A DNA stretch of 64,000 nt from Hyphomicrobiales bacterium (GCA_027483945.1 JAIXTM010000008.1:34243-98242), one strand, 5' to 3'; shown: positions 26,417 to 34,874, counted from the stretch's first letter. Translations and numbers: made by a program. Notes: generated by a model not told the origin, from the letters alone.

Positions 26417-27037
26417 TCAGCGCGCGGCGGTGGCGACCGCGGGTGCCGGATCGTCCATGTCGACCCAGCCCGTGCCCATCTGGCCCTCGCGCTTCACGAA
26501 GCGATAGTTCGTCGCCGTCCAGCCGAGGATGGCGTTGCGCTTGTTGTCGAGGATGAAGTCGCCGCGATCGGTGCGCACGGTGAGGATGGCGTGCCCGCCG
26601 CCGGTTTCGTCGATGACGACGGTCATGAGCAGCGCCCGGCGCGGGATTCCGGCCTCGGAGAGCAGCTTGCGCTTGAGGAGGGCGTAGTCCTCGCAATCGC
26701 CCCGGCCGTCGGTGGGGAGGCTCCAGCGCTCCACCACGCCCCAATGCTCCTTGTCGGTCACCGGCTCGATATCCGCATTCACCTGCCGGTTGATCTTCGC
26801 GATCAGGCGCCACGTGTCGGTGTCGAGCGTGATCCGGTCGGGCTCGCGGGTGTCGGTGGTGCAGTGAGCCTGGTGGGTCCTGCAGAATTCCACCCATCCG
26901 ATCGGCGGGCGGGACATGCCGCCCGTCGTGGCTTCGGCGACGGACGATGGCAGGGATGCCAGGCTGCGCTGCGGTCGGGCTTCGGCAACCGCGCACAGAG
27001 CTGCAAGCGCAGCCAATCCCACTGCCAACCGCCTCAT
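26417..27037 (-). CDS. Transglutaminase-like cysteine peptidase (BTLCP)
   Basis: A 206-residue secreted protein of the bacterial transglutaminase-like cysteine proteinase family (LapG-related). Signal peptide is residues 1-20 (LAVGLAALAALCAVAEA). Catalytic Cys is in GRGDCEDYALLKRKLL, His in GGHAILTVRT and Asp in FILDNKRN. Family members cleave adhesins or act in the periplasm; a target is not visible here. A second copy lies 286 bases upstream in the same direction, and full CtrA site sits 14 bases before this ATG. Confidence 0.93.
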   Translation of the reverse strand: MRRLAVGLAALAALCAVAEARPQRSLASLPSSVAEATTGGMSRPPIGWVEFCRTHQAHCTTDTREPDRITLDTDTWRLIAKINRQVNADIEPVTDKEHWGVVERWSLPTDGRGDCEDYALLKRKLLSEAGIPRRALLMTVVIDETGGGHAILTVRTDRGDFILDNKRNAILGWTATNYRFVKREGQMGTGWVDMDDPAPAVATAAR

Positions 27038-27050
27038 CTCGCCCGCCCCA

Positions 27051-27065
27051 TTAACGTCTTGTTAA
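27051..27065. promoter_or_regulatory. CtrA-type site TTAA-N7-TTAA
   Basis: TTAA-CGTCTTG-TTAA lies 14 bases upstream of the first BTLCP start codon. A second near-match, TTAG-N7-TTAA (about 27127-27141), is 60 bases further upstream. Such placement near the start suggests cell-cycle control, possibly repression. Confidence 0.6.
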
Positions 27066-27229
27066 GGATCATTCCACGGGGCCGGGTGTTCGGCAATCGG
27101 GGTGAGGGCCACGGCGCCCAACAGTTTAGCTTATCGTTAACGAGTGTGACTCGATTGCCGCAGTGCCGCTTCGCTTTACGCTGTGATTCCAAAGCGTTAG
27201 CGCCGGAAAGCCGCGCCCTTGAAAGACGT

Positions 27230-27253
27230 GAAGCCGGCCTTCTGGCCGGCTTC
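27230..27253 (-). terminator. Hairpin terminator candidate after second BTLCP gene
   Basis: A 10-bp perfect stem (27230-27239 with 27244-27253, loop TTCT) stands 70 bases past the stop of the 27323 gene. The following minus-strand sequence is only moderately T-rich (ACGTCTTTC), so termination may be partial. Confidence 0.55.
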
Positions 27254-27322
27254 ACAGCGGAAATCCCGGTCGGGGGGGACGGGGAGGTGGGACGTGACCG
27301 GGGTCCGCTTTCCGAATTCATG

Positions 27323-27940
27323 TCAGCGCGCGGCGGTGGCCAGCGGCGAGCGGGCGCCGCCCAGCGAGGTCCAGCCCACGCGGCTCTCGTGCTCGCGCTT
27401 GACGAAGGTGTAGCCCGTATCGGCCCAGGCCAGGATGTCGTCGCGCTTGTTGTCGAGGATGAAGTCGCCGCGGTCCGTGCGCAGCATGAGGACGGCATGG
27501 CCGTCGCCCACCTCGTCGATGACCACGGTCATGCGCAGGGCCCGGCGCGAAACGCCGGCTTCCGACAGGCGCTTGCGCTTCAGGAGCGCGAAATCCTCGC
27601 AATCGCCGATGCCGTCGCTGGGCAGGTCCCAGCTCTCGACCGTGCCCCAATGGGCCTGGTCGGTCATGGGCTCGATCTCGCGGTTGACGCCGTTATTGAC
27701 CTGGCGGACCAGGCGCCAGAGCTGCGGGGTCATGGTGACGCGCTCGGGTTCGGCGCGGTTGACGTCGCATTCGCCGGGCATCCGGCGGCAGAAATCCACC
27801 CAGCCGAAGGGCGCGCGGGCGTCGCCTTCCGCGTAGGTCGGCTGGTGCGCCGCCGGCACGAAATTCGATGCAAAAGCAGGCACTTGGCCCAAAGAGAGCG
27901 CGGCGACGGCGCCGGCGCAGAGCAACGTCTTGATGGTCAT
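27323..27940 (-). CDS. Transglutaminase-like cysteine peptidase (BTLCP), second copy
   Basis: A 205-residue paralogue of the neighbouring peptidase, with signal peptide (about 1-24, ending AFAS). Catalytic residues are conserved: Cys in GIGDCEDFALLKRKRL, His in GDGHAVLMLRT, Asp in FILDNKRDD. Both share the PFGWVDFC-like start of the mature domain and a common C-terminal ATAAR. ATG at 27940 follows GGGAGGTATTC, a strong ribosome site. Tandem duplication is apparent from ordering and similarity. Confidence 0.93.
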   Translation of the reverse strand: MTIKTLLCAGAVAALSLGQVPAFASNFVPAAHQPTYAEGDARAPFGWVDFCRRMPGECDVNRAEPERVTMTPQLWRLVRQVNNGVNREIEPMTDQAHWGTVESWDLPSDGIGDCEDFALLKRKRLSEAGVSRRALRMTVVIDEVGDGHAVLMLRTDRGDFILDNKRDDILAWADTGYTFVKREHESRVGWTSLGGARSPLATAAR

Positions 27941-28217
27941 GAATACCTCCCCAGTCCCGGGAGGCACCATGGCGGCGGCCTATTGGCTGGCCGCTGAACC
28001 CAAAAGCGACAATTTGATCGAATTGCCGGATCGGCTAAGTCGCTCGCAAATCAGCCGAAACAGCCCGTTTCGGCCTTGCGTAAAAATGCGTGCAATTCGT
28101 CAGGGGTGCCGCAAGGGAGCGAGGCCGGACGGCCTCGCGCCGGCGCCGGCAGAGCGCAGCGGAACGTTCCGCGGACAGGCGTGACCACGGGTGGGCGGAC
28201 AGGTCTGTCCGGACGTC

Positions 28218-28841
28218 CTAGAGGACGAGGTCCTCGTCGAACAGGTCGATCGGGATCGGCAGCCGGAACTCGATGGCGACGCCGCCCTCGAAATGGCGGA
28301 CGACGCGGCCCGGCGTCTTGCCGATGACGACGGCGGTGCCGATCTCGGGCCGCAGCTCGGCGGCGATGGCGACGCCCGAGCGCGAGATGTCGATGATGCG
28401 CACCACGTATTCGCGGCCGTCCTCGACGGTGAGGGTGGAGCGCGTCTGCAGCGGGGTGACGCGCTCGTGGCGCCGGTCTTCCGGCAGGCCGAGTTCCTGG
28501 CGGTTGGCGAGCCAGGTCAGCTGCGCCGCGATCTTCTCGCGCTTGCGGGGCGTCGCCAGGATCGACATGGCGAAGCCGTCCGGCACGAGGCGGGCGATCT
28601 GCCCTTCGATGCGGCCGATATGTTCGAGATAGACGACGACGCGCTCGCCCAGAACGCCCACGACCGGGGCGATGATGGACGCGCCGCCGGGCGACATGTC
28701 GATGGTGCGGCAGGGATATTCCTGCCGGTTGGTCAGCATGTAGCGGCCGAGCAGGGCGACGCCGACGCGCTGGTGCCGGCGCCTATCCGCGCCGGTTCCA
28801 CGCACGAGCGCCGCAGCCTGTGCAAATGCCGTCGAAGTCAT
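28218..28841 (-). CDS. Protein with two PilZ domains
   Basis: A 207-residue cytosolic protein with two PilZ-type halves. The first (about 18-100) has RRRHQRVGV and CRTIDMSPGGASI; the second (about 118-205) has DRRHERVTP and VRIIDISRSGVAI. The RxxR and D/NxSxxG parts of c-di-GMP-binding PilZ domains are recognisable, so c-di-GMP binding is plausible, especially in the first half. ATG at 28841 is favoured over GTG 28847 because AGGTGG lies just before it. It is followed by no gene on this strand before BTLCP. Confidence 0.85.
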   Translation of the reverse strand: MTSTAFAQAAALVRGTGADRRRHQRVGVALLGRYMLTNRQEYPCRTIDMSPGGASIIAPVVGVLGERVVVYLEHIGRIEGQIARLVPDGFAMSILATPRKREKIAAQLTWLANRQELGLPEDRRHERVTPLQTRSTLTVEDGREYVVRIIDISRSGVAIAAELRPEIGTAVVIGKTPGRVVRHFEGGVAIEFRLPIPIDLFDEDLVL

Positions 28842-28953
28842 GCCCACCTATCCACAACCGGGCGCACGCCATGCGTTCGCTCTCGAATCATAGAAAGGCG
28901 GGGTTAACGATCGTTTTCACCGCCGGGACAAATCGCGGATAAACGCAGCGGCC

Positions 28954-29526
28954 TCAGGCCCGCCCGCCCTGATGCACCACGAGACGGCGGCGGCGTTCCT
29001 CCGGCGGCGGCGCCGCGGCGGGGGCGGCATCGCCCAGCGGCCAGATGACCCGCAGCGAGATCGTCTCCAGGGAGACGACCGGCTTCAGGCCGAGCCAGAC
29101 GGGGATCGCGCCGGGCGAGATCGCGCCCAGAACGCGCGAATGGGTGCGGCCGTGGTGGCGCAGCGGCAGGAGTAGAACCTCCAGCGTGACGCGCTCGCCG
29201 TCGGCGGTCTGGCCGACGAGCCCTCCGACGATGCCGGCGGCATCGTCCTGCACCGCGCCGATCAGGCGGCGGATCTCGTCCCGCCCGGCCTGCGACCAGA
29301 GCGCCGCGAAGTCCTCGCCCTTCAATTCGCGGCCGAACAGGCCGCACAGGCGCGTCCCGGCGAGGCGCAGGCGCGGCTCGGCCGGTTCGTCGAGATCGAG
29401 GATGAAGGTGTCGGCCAGGACATGGCGGATCGACCCCGGCTCGATCTCGCCGCGTTCGGGCGCGGACCGCGCTCCGCGCAAAGTATCCCAATAGGCAAAC
29501 AGCACCCGGCTGGTCGGATGTCTCAT
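28954..29526 (-). CDS. PAS_5-domain protein
   Basis: A 190-residue protein dominated by a PAS_5-type domain (about 10-140), a family nearly restricted to Alphaproteobacteria and often linked with PilZ proteins. Recognisable pieces are YWDTLRGARSAPERGEIEPG, FILDLDEP, RLAGTRLCGLFGRELKG and the later LLLPLRHHGRTHSRVLG. No output domain is attached. Start at ATG 29526 after GGGAAG. Co-directional with the PilZ gene 112 bases downstream. A full CtrA site lies upstream. Confidence 0.85.
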   Translation of the reverse strand: MRHPTSRVLFAYWDTLRGARSAPERGEIEPGSIRHVLADTFILDLDEPAEPRLRLAGTRLCGLFGRELKGEDFAALWSQAGRDEIRRLIGAVQDDAAGIVGGLVGQTADGERVTLEVLLLPLRHHGRTHSRVLGAISPGAIPVWLGLKPVVSLETISLRVIWPLGDAAPAAAPPPEERRRRLVVHQGGRA

Positions 29527-29586
29527 TGTCGCTTCCCCACGCCGGTGCGGTGAAGGGTCCGCCCCGTTTTCGGTCACGTCTGGCCG

Positions 29587-29601
29587 TTAACGGGACATTA
29601 A
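29587..29601. promoter_or_regulatory. CtrA-type site TTAA-N7-TTAA
   Basis: TTAA-CGGGACA-TTAA lies 61 bases upstream of the PAS_5 gene start. It is the third exact match in about 4.2 kb. Confidence 0.55.
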
Positions 29602-29699
29602 CCCTCCTGTCCCGGCCGGCGCCAAGCGAGGGCTGCGAAATCGGTGCCGGTTATCCCGGCCGGTGCGAATTAGGGTTAAAATCCACAAACGTTTGCGTT

Positions 29700-29865
29700 C
29701 GTGAGCAGGGCGCGGCAACTATCCGTTCACCACGGAATTGAGTGCCGCCCGCTCCGGCGGCCTGTCCCGGCAGGCGGACTTCGGCAGACCTCGCGGTCCG
29801 CCCCTCACGCCAGGACGACCACCACCTTTTCTCCAGGGAGGGCTTCTTGCCCTCCCTTTTTCTTT
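29700..29865 (+). ncRNA. Structured RNA candidate ending in an intrinsic terminator
   Basis: No gene is visible in 29578-29940. A closing helix pairs 29700-29705 and 29708-29712 with 29799-29809, with a two-base CA bulge. It encloses hairpin A (29713-29747: CGGCA/TGCCG and TCCGT/ACGGA) and hairpin B (29749-29784: CCG..TCC/GGA..CGG around GCCTG/CAGGC). A linker then leads to an 8-bp stem (29836-29843 with 29849-29856) and TTTTTCTTT. No plus-strand gene precedes the terminator, so an independent small RNA, or a leader of the rhomboid gene 76 bases on, is likely. I do not recognise its family. No clear promoter; an AT-rich TAAAAT lies at 29677. Confidence 0.65.
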
Positions 29866-29940
29866 GGCCGGGCCCCGGCGGCACGGGAAAAGCGGCGGGC
29901 ACCGCTTGCCGAAGCGGCCGCTTCGTCCCAGCTTCCCGGC

Positions 29941-30738
29941 ATGACCCTGCCCACCGAGACCCCGCGCGAGCGGATGTTCAACGCGCCCGGCGTGATCGTC
30001 GGCTTCGTCGCCGTCCTGGTCGCGATCCACGCGGTCCGCGTCTGGCTCCTGGCCGAGGACACCGATATCGGCGTCCTGCTCGACCATGCCTTCATCCCGC
30101 TGCGGCTTTACCTCTGGCTCTGGCCGGACGGCGCGGGCGAGATCGCCCGGCGCATCGCGCAGGCGGGCGGCGAGGACGCGCCGCGCCAGCTTGCCCTGCT
30201 GCGCTACCTACTCTCCGAACAGGACGGCCGGCCCTGGACCGTGCTGACCTACGCCTTCCTCCACGGCAACTGGGCGCATGTCGCCGTCAACGGCGCCTGG
30301 CTCATGGCCTTCGGCGCGCCGCTGGGCCGGCGCATCGGGACGGTCCGGACGCTCGTCTTCCTGGCGGTCACGGCCATCGCGGGCGCGCTGACCCATTTCG
30401 CGATCCATCCGGACGCGGCGGTGCCGGTCATCGGCGCGTCGGCGGCAGCCTCCGGCGTCATGGCCGCCGCGATGCGCTTCGCCTTCGGGCCGCGCGGCCC
30501 CTCGATGGTGCAGCAGACATTCGGGCCGGTCCGCACCTTAAGGGAACTGATGCGCGACCGCAGCGTCATGATCTTCTTTGGCGTCTGGTTCGTCCTGAAC
30601 CTCGTCTTCGGCCTGTTCGCGGCGCCGCTCGGCATCGCCGATGGCGGCATCGCGTGGGAGGCCCATATCGGCGGATTCGCCGCCGGCTTCCTGCTCATGC
30701 CGATGATCGACCCTCTCCGCCGCCACGGCCGGCCTTGA
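29941..30738 (+). CDS. Rhomboid-family intramembrane serine protease
   Basis: A 265-residue protein with about six transmembrane helices. The rhomboid features are HGNWAHVAVNGAWL (helix 2 region), the serine motif VIGASAAASGVMAAA (GxSxxxSG) and the catalytic histidine in EAHIGGFAAGFLL. ATG 29941 is the natural start; the open frame upstream encodes no family sequence. The structured RNA precedes it. Substrate unknown. Confidence 0.92.
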   Translation: MTLPTETPRERMFNAPGVIVGFVAVLVAIHAVRVWLLAEDTDIGVLLDHAFIPLRLYLWLWPDGAGEIARRIAQAGGEDAPRQLALLRYLLSEQDGRPWTVLTYAFLHGNWAHVAVNGAWLMAFGAPLGRRIGTVRTLVFLAVTAIAGALTHFAIHPDAAVPVIGASAAASGVMAAAMRFAFGPRGPSMVQQTFGPVRTLRELMRDRSVMIFFGVWFVLNLVFGLFAAPLGIADGGIAWEAHIGGFAAGFLLMPMIDPLRRHGRP

Positions 30739-30849
30739 TCCGATGGCGGCTTGCCTTCCGGGCCGGCACCGTTCAACTTTCGGTGAACGACGCGAAGAGC
30801 CCGGCCGCGGGCCGCGCGGGGGAGGGGCCGTCAACGGAGGGATGAAGTC

Positions 30850-31281
30850 ATGAATGTCCGCAATATCCTCTCGCAGAAGGGCCGCGAGGTCGTGACCATC
30901 GGTCCGGACCAGACGCTCGGCGAGGCGGCCCGGCTGCTGGCGGAGCGCCGGATCGGCGCGATCGTCGTCGCGCAGCCTGCCCGCAGCGTGAAGGGCATCC
31001 TGTCCGAGCGCGACATCGTCCGCGCGGTGGCGTCGGGGGGCGTCAACGTGCTGACCGATCCGGTCTCGCGCTACATGACCGTGAAGGTCGTGACCTGCCA
31101 GGAGAACGCCTCGATCAACGAGGTGATGCAGATCATGAGCGACGGCAAGTTCCGCCACCTGCCGGTCGTGGAGGAGGCCCAGCTCGTGGGCGTCGTGTCC
31201 ATCGGCGACGTCGTGAAATGGCGCCTCGCCGAGATCGAGGCCGAGCACCAGGCGCTGAAGGACTATATCGCGACCGCCTGA
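30850..31281 (+). CDS. CBS-domain protein
   Basis: A 143-residue protein with two CBS motifs (about 8-60 and 73-128), forming one Bateman module that usually senses adenine nucleotides. Motifs include IGAIVVAQPARSVKGILSERDIVRA and FRHLPVVEEAQLVGVVSIGDVV. No effector domain. A GGAGGG run precedes the ATG at 30850. Converges on the patatin gene with four bases between. Confidence 0.92.
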   Translation: MNVRNILSQKGREVVTIGPDQTLGEAARLLAERRIGAIVVAQPARSVKGILSERDIVRAVASGGVNVLTDPVSRYMTVKVVTCQENASINEVMQIMSDGKFRHLPVVEEAQLVGVVSIGDVVKWRLAEIEAEHQALKDYIATA

Positions 31282-31285
31282 CGGA

Positions 31286-32293
31286 TCAGGCGGTCAGCAG
31301 CGCCTCGACATCCTGGAGCACGCGCTCGGCCGCCTGGCGGCCGAGCTCGATCGCCTCTCCGGCGCGGTGGAACTCGAACAGCCCGATCTGGGACAGTTTC
31401 GGGCAGACCATCGCGTCCGGCGGGTCGCCCGCGAGACGCGAGCGGGAAATGCGGTCCTGGGTGATGTTGAAGGCGTCGACCATCACCGCCGCCAGCCCCG
31501 GCGCGCCGCCGGCCCGGCCGACGAAGCTGCGCAGGCGCTGCCCGCCGCTGAGCCCGGCCATGGCCATCTCGCCGGCGGCCTCCACGGCTTCCTCGTGCGG
31601 GACATAGGCCTGGATCGTGGTGCCGCGGCTCTTGATGTCGCCGTTGAGGTTCACGCACAGCACGATCTCGGCGCCGAGCGCGCGGGCCGCGGTGACCGGA
31701 ATCGGGTTCACCAGCGCGCCGTCCATGAGCCAGCGTCCGCCGATGCGCACGGGATCGAAGACGCCGGGAAGCGCGTAGGAGGCGCGCATGGCGTCGATCA
31801 GGTTGCCCTTGGTCAGCCAGATCTCGTGGCCGGTGGCGAATTCCGTGGCGATGGCCGCGAAGCGGTTGGGCAGGTCCTCGATGGTCTTGCCCGTGAGATG
31901 GGTGTCGAGCAGGCGCCGGAGCCGCTCGCCGCCAATGAGGCCCGAGCCGCCCAGATGCACGTCGAGAAGGCCGAGGACGCGGCGCTTGGTGAGCGAGCGG
32001 GCGAAGTCGTCGAGCTCGGCCAGCTTGCCGGCCGACAGGCATCCGCCGACGAGGGCGCCGATGGAGGTTCCCGCCACGACGTCCGGCGTGAGGCCGGCTT
32101 CGGACAGGACCTGCATGACGCCGATATGGGCCCAGCCGCGGGCGGCGCCCCCGCCCAGGGCGACGCCGAACTTGCGGCGTCCGCGGCTCGTGGCCGGCGG
32201 AGTCTCGACGATGGCCGGATCGGTCGGGCCTTCTGCGCCCGCTCCGCCGCCGCCGAGGCCGAACGCCCGGCGGGTGACTTCGTCCCACAACAT
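31286..32293 (-). CDS. Patatin-like phospholipase family protein (RssA-like)
   Basis: A 335-residue lipid hydrolase. Oxyanion loop GGGAARGWAHIGVMQ, nucleophile GTSIGALVGG and the dyad-type DGA in LMDGALVNPIPV are in family order. The third motif is DGA rather than DGG, as in many RssA-type proteins. The N-terminal 40 residues are Gly/Ala-rich. Cytosolic or membrane-associated; no signal peptide seen. Confidence 0.9.
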   Translation of the reverse strand: MLWDEVTRRAFGLGGGGAGAEGPTDPAIVETPPATSRGRRKFGVALGGGAARGWAHIGVMQVLSEAGLTPDVVAGTSIGALVGGCLSAGKLAELDDFARSLTKRRVLGLLDVHLGGSGLIGGERLRRLLDTHLTGKTIEDLPNRFAAIATEFATGHEIWLTKGNLIDAMRASYALPGVFDPVRIGGRWLMDGALVNPIPVTAARALGAEIVLCVNLNGDIKSRGTTIQAYVPHEEAVEAAGEMAMAGLSGGQRLRSFVGRAGGAPGLAAVMVDAFNITQDRISRSRLAGDPPDAMVCPKLSQIGLFEFHRAGEAIELGRQAAERVLQDVEALLTA

Positions 32294-32385
32294 CCCGCAA
32301 CCTCCTTCTTGAGGTCCGAAGGATCGTGCGCCCCAACCGTTACGGCCTCATGAATCCCAACCGCCAAGCCAGACGGCAGGTTCCC

Positions 32386-32811
32386 TTATCCTTCCGTATG
32401 CTTGAGGATTGCTTGCGAGACCGGCTTTCCGACAGGCACCGAGCGGTAGAAACAGGACCGGCGGCCGGTATGACAGCAGCCCCCGTCGCCGCCGACGCGG
32501 ACCTTCAGGACGATGGCGTCCTGGTCGCAATCGACGCGCATCTCCACGACGGACTGGACCTGACCCGACGTATCGCCCTTGTGCCACAGGCTCTTGCGCG
32601 AGCGGGACCAGTACCAGGCCTCGCCCGTCTCGATCGTCCGGGCCAGGGCCTCGCCGTTCATATGCGCGACCATCAGCACCTCGCCGGTCTCCGCATGCTG
32701 GGTGACGCAGGTGACGAGCCCGTTCGCGTCGAAGGCAGGGAGCAAAGCCTCGCCTTCCTCGACCAGGCGACGGTCCGGCGGCGGGGCAGGGGGCAGGCAG
32801 GCATCGCACAT
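32386..32811 (-). CDS. hisI: Phosphoribosyl-AMP cyclohydrolase
   Basis: A 141-residue enzyme opening the purine ring of PR-AMP, third step of histidine synthesis. Metal ligands are in [13 protein letters not shown] and [29 protein letters not shown] and [18 protein letters not shown] are standard. ATG at 32811 (MCDACLPP) is chosen over 32868 because it lies closer to the family start. Divergent from the Fe-S scaffold-like gene, a common order in Rhizobiales. Confidence 0.95.
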   Translation of the reverse strand: MCDACLPPAPPPDRRLVEEGEALLPAFDANGLVTCVTQHAETGEVLMVAHMNGEALARTIETGEAWYWSRSRKSLWHKGDTSGQVQSVVEMRVDCDQDAIVLKVRVGGDGGCCHTGRRSCFYRSVPVGKPVSQAILKHTEG

Positions 32812-32920
32812 GGTCGTGATCCGGCTGGAGCGGGCCGCGCAGCTTCGTCGGAAACGCGACCGCGTCAAGCGGACCGCTTCCGGCGGCCGGGCGCAAGCCC
32901 TATATCAGGACGGCGGACGG

Positions 32921-33385
32921 ATGCAGGCGATGCTGAACGAGATCTACAATCGCAGGATCCTGGAACTGGCCGGGGACATTCCCCGGATCGGCCGCCTCGC
33001 CGCGCCGGACGGCACCGCGACCGCCCATTCGCGCCTGTGCGGCTCCACGGTCACGGTGGACGTGGCGCTCGACGGCGACGTCGTCACGGACTTCGCCCAT
33101 GACGTGAAGGCCTGCGCGCTCGGCCAGGCCTCGTCCTCCATCATGGCGCGCCACGTCGTCGGCTCGACCGAGGCGGAACTGCGCGCGGTGCGGGACGCGA
33201 TGGTGCGCATGCTGAAGGAGAACGGCCCGCCTCCGCAGGGCAAATGGGCGGACCTCGAGGTCCTGTCGCCGGTCCGGGACTTCAAGGCGCGCCATGCCTC
33301 GACGCTTCTCACCTTCGACGCGGTGGTGGAAGCCGTTGCGAAGGCCCGGGCCCGGGCGTCGGACGAGGAAGCGGGCGCCGCGTGA
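32921..33385 (+). CDS. Iron-sulfur scaffold-like (NifU_N/IscU-type) protein
   Basis: A 154-residue protein of the IscU/NifU N-terminal fold. Two of the three cluster cysteines are visible (SRLCGSTV and VKACALGQASSS). The third position reads KARHASTLLTF, with Ala/Ser instead of Cys, so canonical cluster assembly is doubtful. This form appears typical of the hisI-yidD neighbourhood in related bacteria, from memory. Start may be 32921 or the ATG at 32930, which is preceded by AGGCG. Its stop overlaps the yidD GTG start (GTGA). Confidence 0.82.
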   Translation: MQAMLNEIYNRRILELAGDIPRIGRLAAPDGTATAHSRLCGSTVTVDVALDGDVVTDFAHDVKACALGQASSSIMARHVVGSTEAELRAVRDAMVRMLKENGPPPQGKWADLEVLSPVRDFKARHASTLLTFDAVVEAVAKARARASDEEAGAA

Positions 33386-33690
33386 ACGCGGCCCGTCTGC
33401 CCCGCCGGGCCGCGCATTACGCGATCCGCGCCTACCAGCTCAGCCTGTCGATGCTGATCGGCCGGACCTGCCGGCACCTGCCGTCCTGCTCGGCCTATAC
33501 GGACGAGGCGATCCAGCGGCACGGGCTCTGGGCCGGCGGCTGGATGGGCTTTGCCCGCATCTGCCGGTGCCGCCCCGGCGGCACGGAAGGGCTCGACCTC
33601 GTCTGCGAGGCGCTGCCGAAGGGCGGGCGCTGGTACGCGCCGTGGCGCTACGGCCTGTGGCGCGGCACGAACGCGCCGCCCCGGTCCTAG
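33382..33690 (+). CDS. yidD: Membrane protein insertion efficiency factor YidD
   Basis: A 102-residue YidD. Family core is IRAYQLSLSMLIGRTCRHLPSC, then SAYTDEAIQRHGLWAGGWMG with conserved cysteines and RCRPGG. The GTG start overlaps the previous stop. It aids YidC-dependent insertion at the inner membrane. Convergent with the ClpP-like gene, overlapping its stop by four bases. Confidence 0.93.
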   Translation: MNAARLPRRAAHYAIRAYQLSLSMLIGRTCRHLPSCSAYTDEAIQRHGLWAGGWMGFARICRCRPGGTEGLDLVCEALPKGGRWYAPWRYGLWRGTNAPPRS

Positions 33691-34874
33691 CGGAGCGGGT
33701 GATAGCCGATCGCGTAGTTCTTGGAGCGGCCGGCGCAGGTCCGCGCCATCGCCCGGTACTGCTCGGCGAAGCCGTCATCCAGGATCGAGCGCGGGGCGCC
33801 GAAGCCGGAGCCGGTCTCGGTCTGCACCTCAAGCCGGCCCGTGCGGGCCGCGCTTTCCAGCAGGGACGCGGGCACGTTGCGGCGCATCCAGGCATCGTCG
33901 CCGGGCTTGCGGATGGAAAACGGCCGGTCGTTGTGGCGGAAGATGTAATCCTCCTCCGGCGTGGAGAGACGGACCCGCACGAAGCGGCCGACCGGCTCCT
34001 CCTCGCTGCGCCGCACCAGCGTCTGGCGGTAGCGCACCAGCATGAAGCCGCGATAATCGCTGCAGGTGACCGTCAGGTCCTCGTCGATGCGGCGCCCGGG
34101 GCGGGATTCGACCACCTGGGCCTTCATCATTTCCGGCTCGTCCGGGCCGGTATAACGCGCCCACTCGGCCCGGTAATCGTCCGGGTCCCGGAGATTCGTC
34201 ATCACGGCCAGGCGCGAGCCCGTGATCTCGGCGCGGGTGAGCGTGCGGGGCTCGCCCTTGAACGGGGCGCTCATGGTCCATTCCAGGAGGCGCATGTCGA
34301 TGCCCATCTCCTGCATGTAGACCGCGATCGTCGCCGTGATGGACTGGGCTTCCGGGCCGTAATCGGAGGCCTGACCCTGGCCGTTCGCCTTGGCTTTGCC
34401 GTCCCGGCCGAACTGGTGGACCTTCACATACTGGTCGCCGACGATCATCCGCTTCGTCCCGCCCATGAGGGCATAGACGCAGCCGGAGGCGCAGACCGCG
34501 CCGTTCTGCGTGATGCGCGGGCGCCCGTTCGGGTCGCGCACCGTCTGGCCGACGAGGACGGTGAGGTTATGGCGGCGGAAATGGCGGCCGAGCCGGAGGC
34601 TGGCGCCGAGATTGCCGCCGTTGGAATCGAGCACGACGGGCCAGTCCTCCACCCCGTGCTTCTTCACGAAGGCGGCGAAGACCTTGTCGGTGTCGCGCTG
34701 GATCTCGCCGGCCGCGATGATCCACCGGCCGAGCCGCGGATCGGCCCGGTCGTTGGTCGCCAGCGCGAAGGTCATCGCGGGGAAGACCTTGCGCTGGGCG
34801 AGCGCCCCGTCGGCGGCGGGCGCGGCCAGGGGCCACAACGCCGCGACGAGCGCGAGGACGCATCTGCGGATCAT
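33687..34874 (-). CDS. Periplasmic ClpP/SppA-like fold protein (COG3904-like)
   Basis: A 395-residue exported protein (signal peptide 1-21, ending PLAAPAA). The central part has the ClpP/crotonase-like pattern: [17 protein letters not shown] (oxyanion strand) and [20 protein letters not shown] with a serine that could be the nucleophile. A His-containing YVKVHQFG follows. The C-terminal 150 residues contain [19 protein letters not shown] and are unassigned. Rhizobial proteins of this type are annotated as predicted periplasmic proteins; peptidase activity is unproven. Confidence 0.75.
   Translation of the reverse strand: MIRRCVLALVAALWPLAAPAADGALAQRKVFPAMTFALATNDRADPRLGRWIIAAGEIQRDTDKVFAAFVKKHGVEDWPVVLDSNGGNLGASLRLGRHFRRHNLTVLVGQTVRDPNGRPRITQNGAVCASGCVYALMGGTKRMIVGDQYVKVHQFGRDGKAKANGQGQASDYGPEAQSITATIAVYMQEMGIDMRLLEWTMSAPFKGEPRTLTRAEITGSRLAVMTNLRDPDDYRAEWARYTGPDEPEMMKAQVVESRPGRRIDEDLTVTCSDYRGFMLVRYRQTLVRRSEEEPVGRFVRVRLSTPEEDYIFRHNDRPFSIRKPGDDAWMRRNVPASLLESAARTGRLEVQTETGSGFGAPRSILDDGFAEQYRAMARTCAGRSKNYAIGYHPLR

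Noticed and set aside
28158..28171. Perfect palindrome GCGGAACGTTCCGC upstream of PilZ gene end
   Set aside because: It is short and GC-rich, lies beyond the PilZ stop, and has no second copy or promoter nearby; could be chance.
32386..33690. Possible horizontally acquired cluster hisI/scaffold-like/yidD
   Set aside because: This order is familiar from other Rhizobiales and base composition matches the neighbours.
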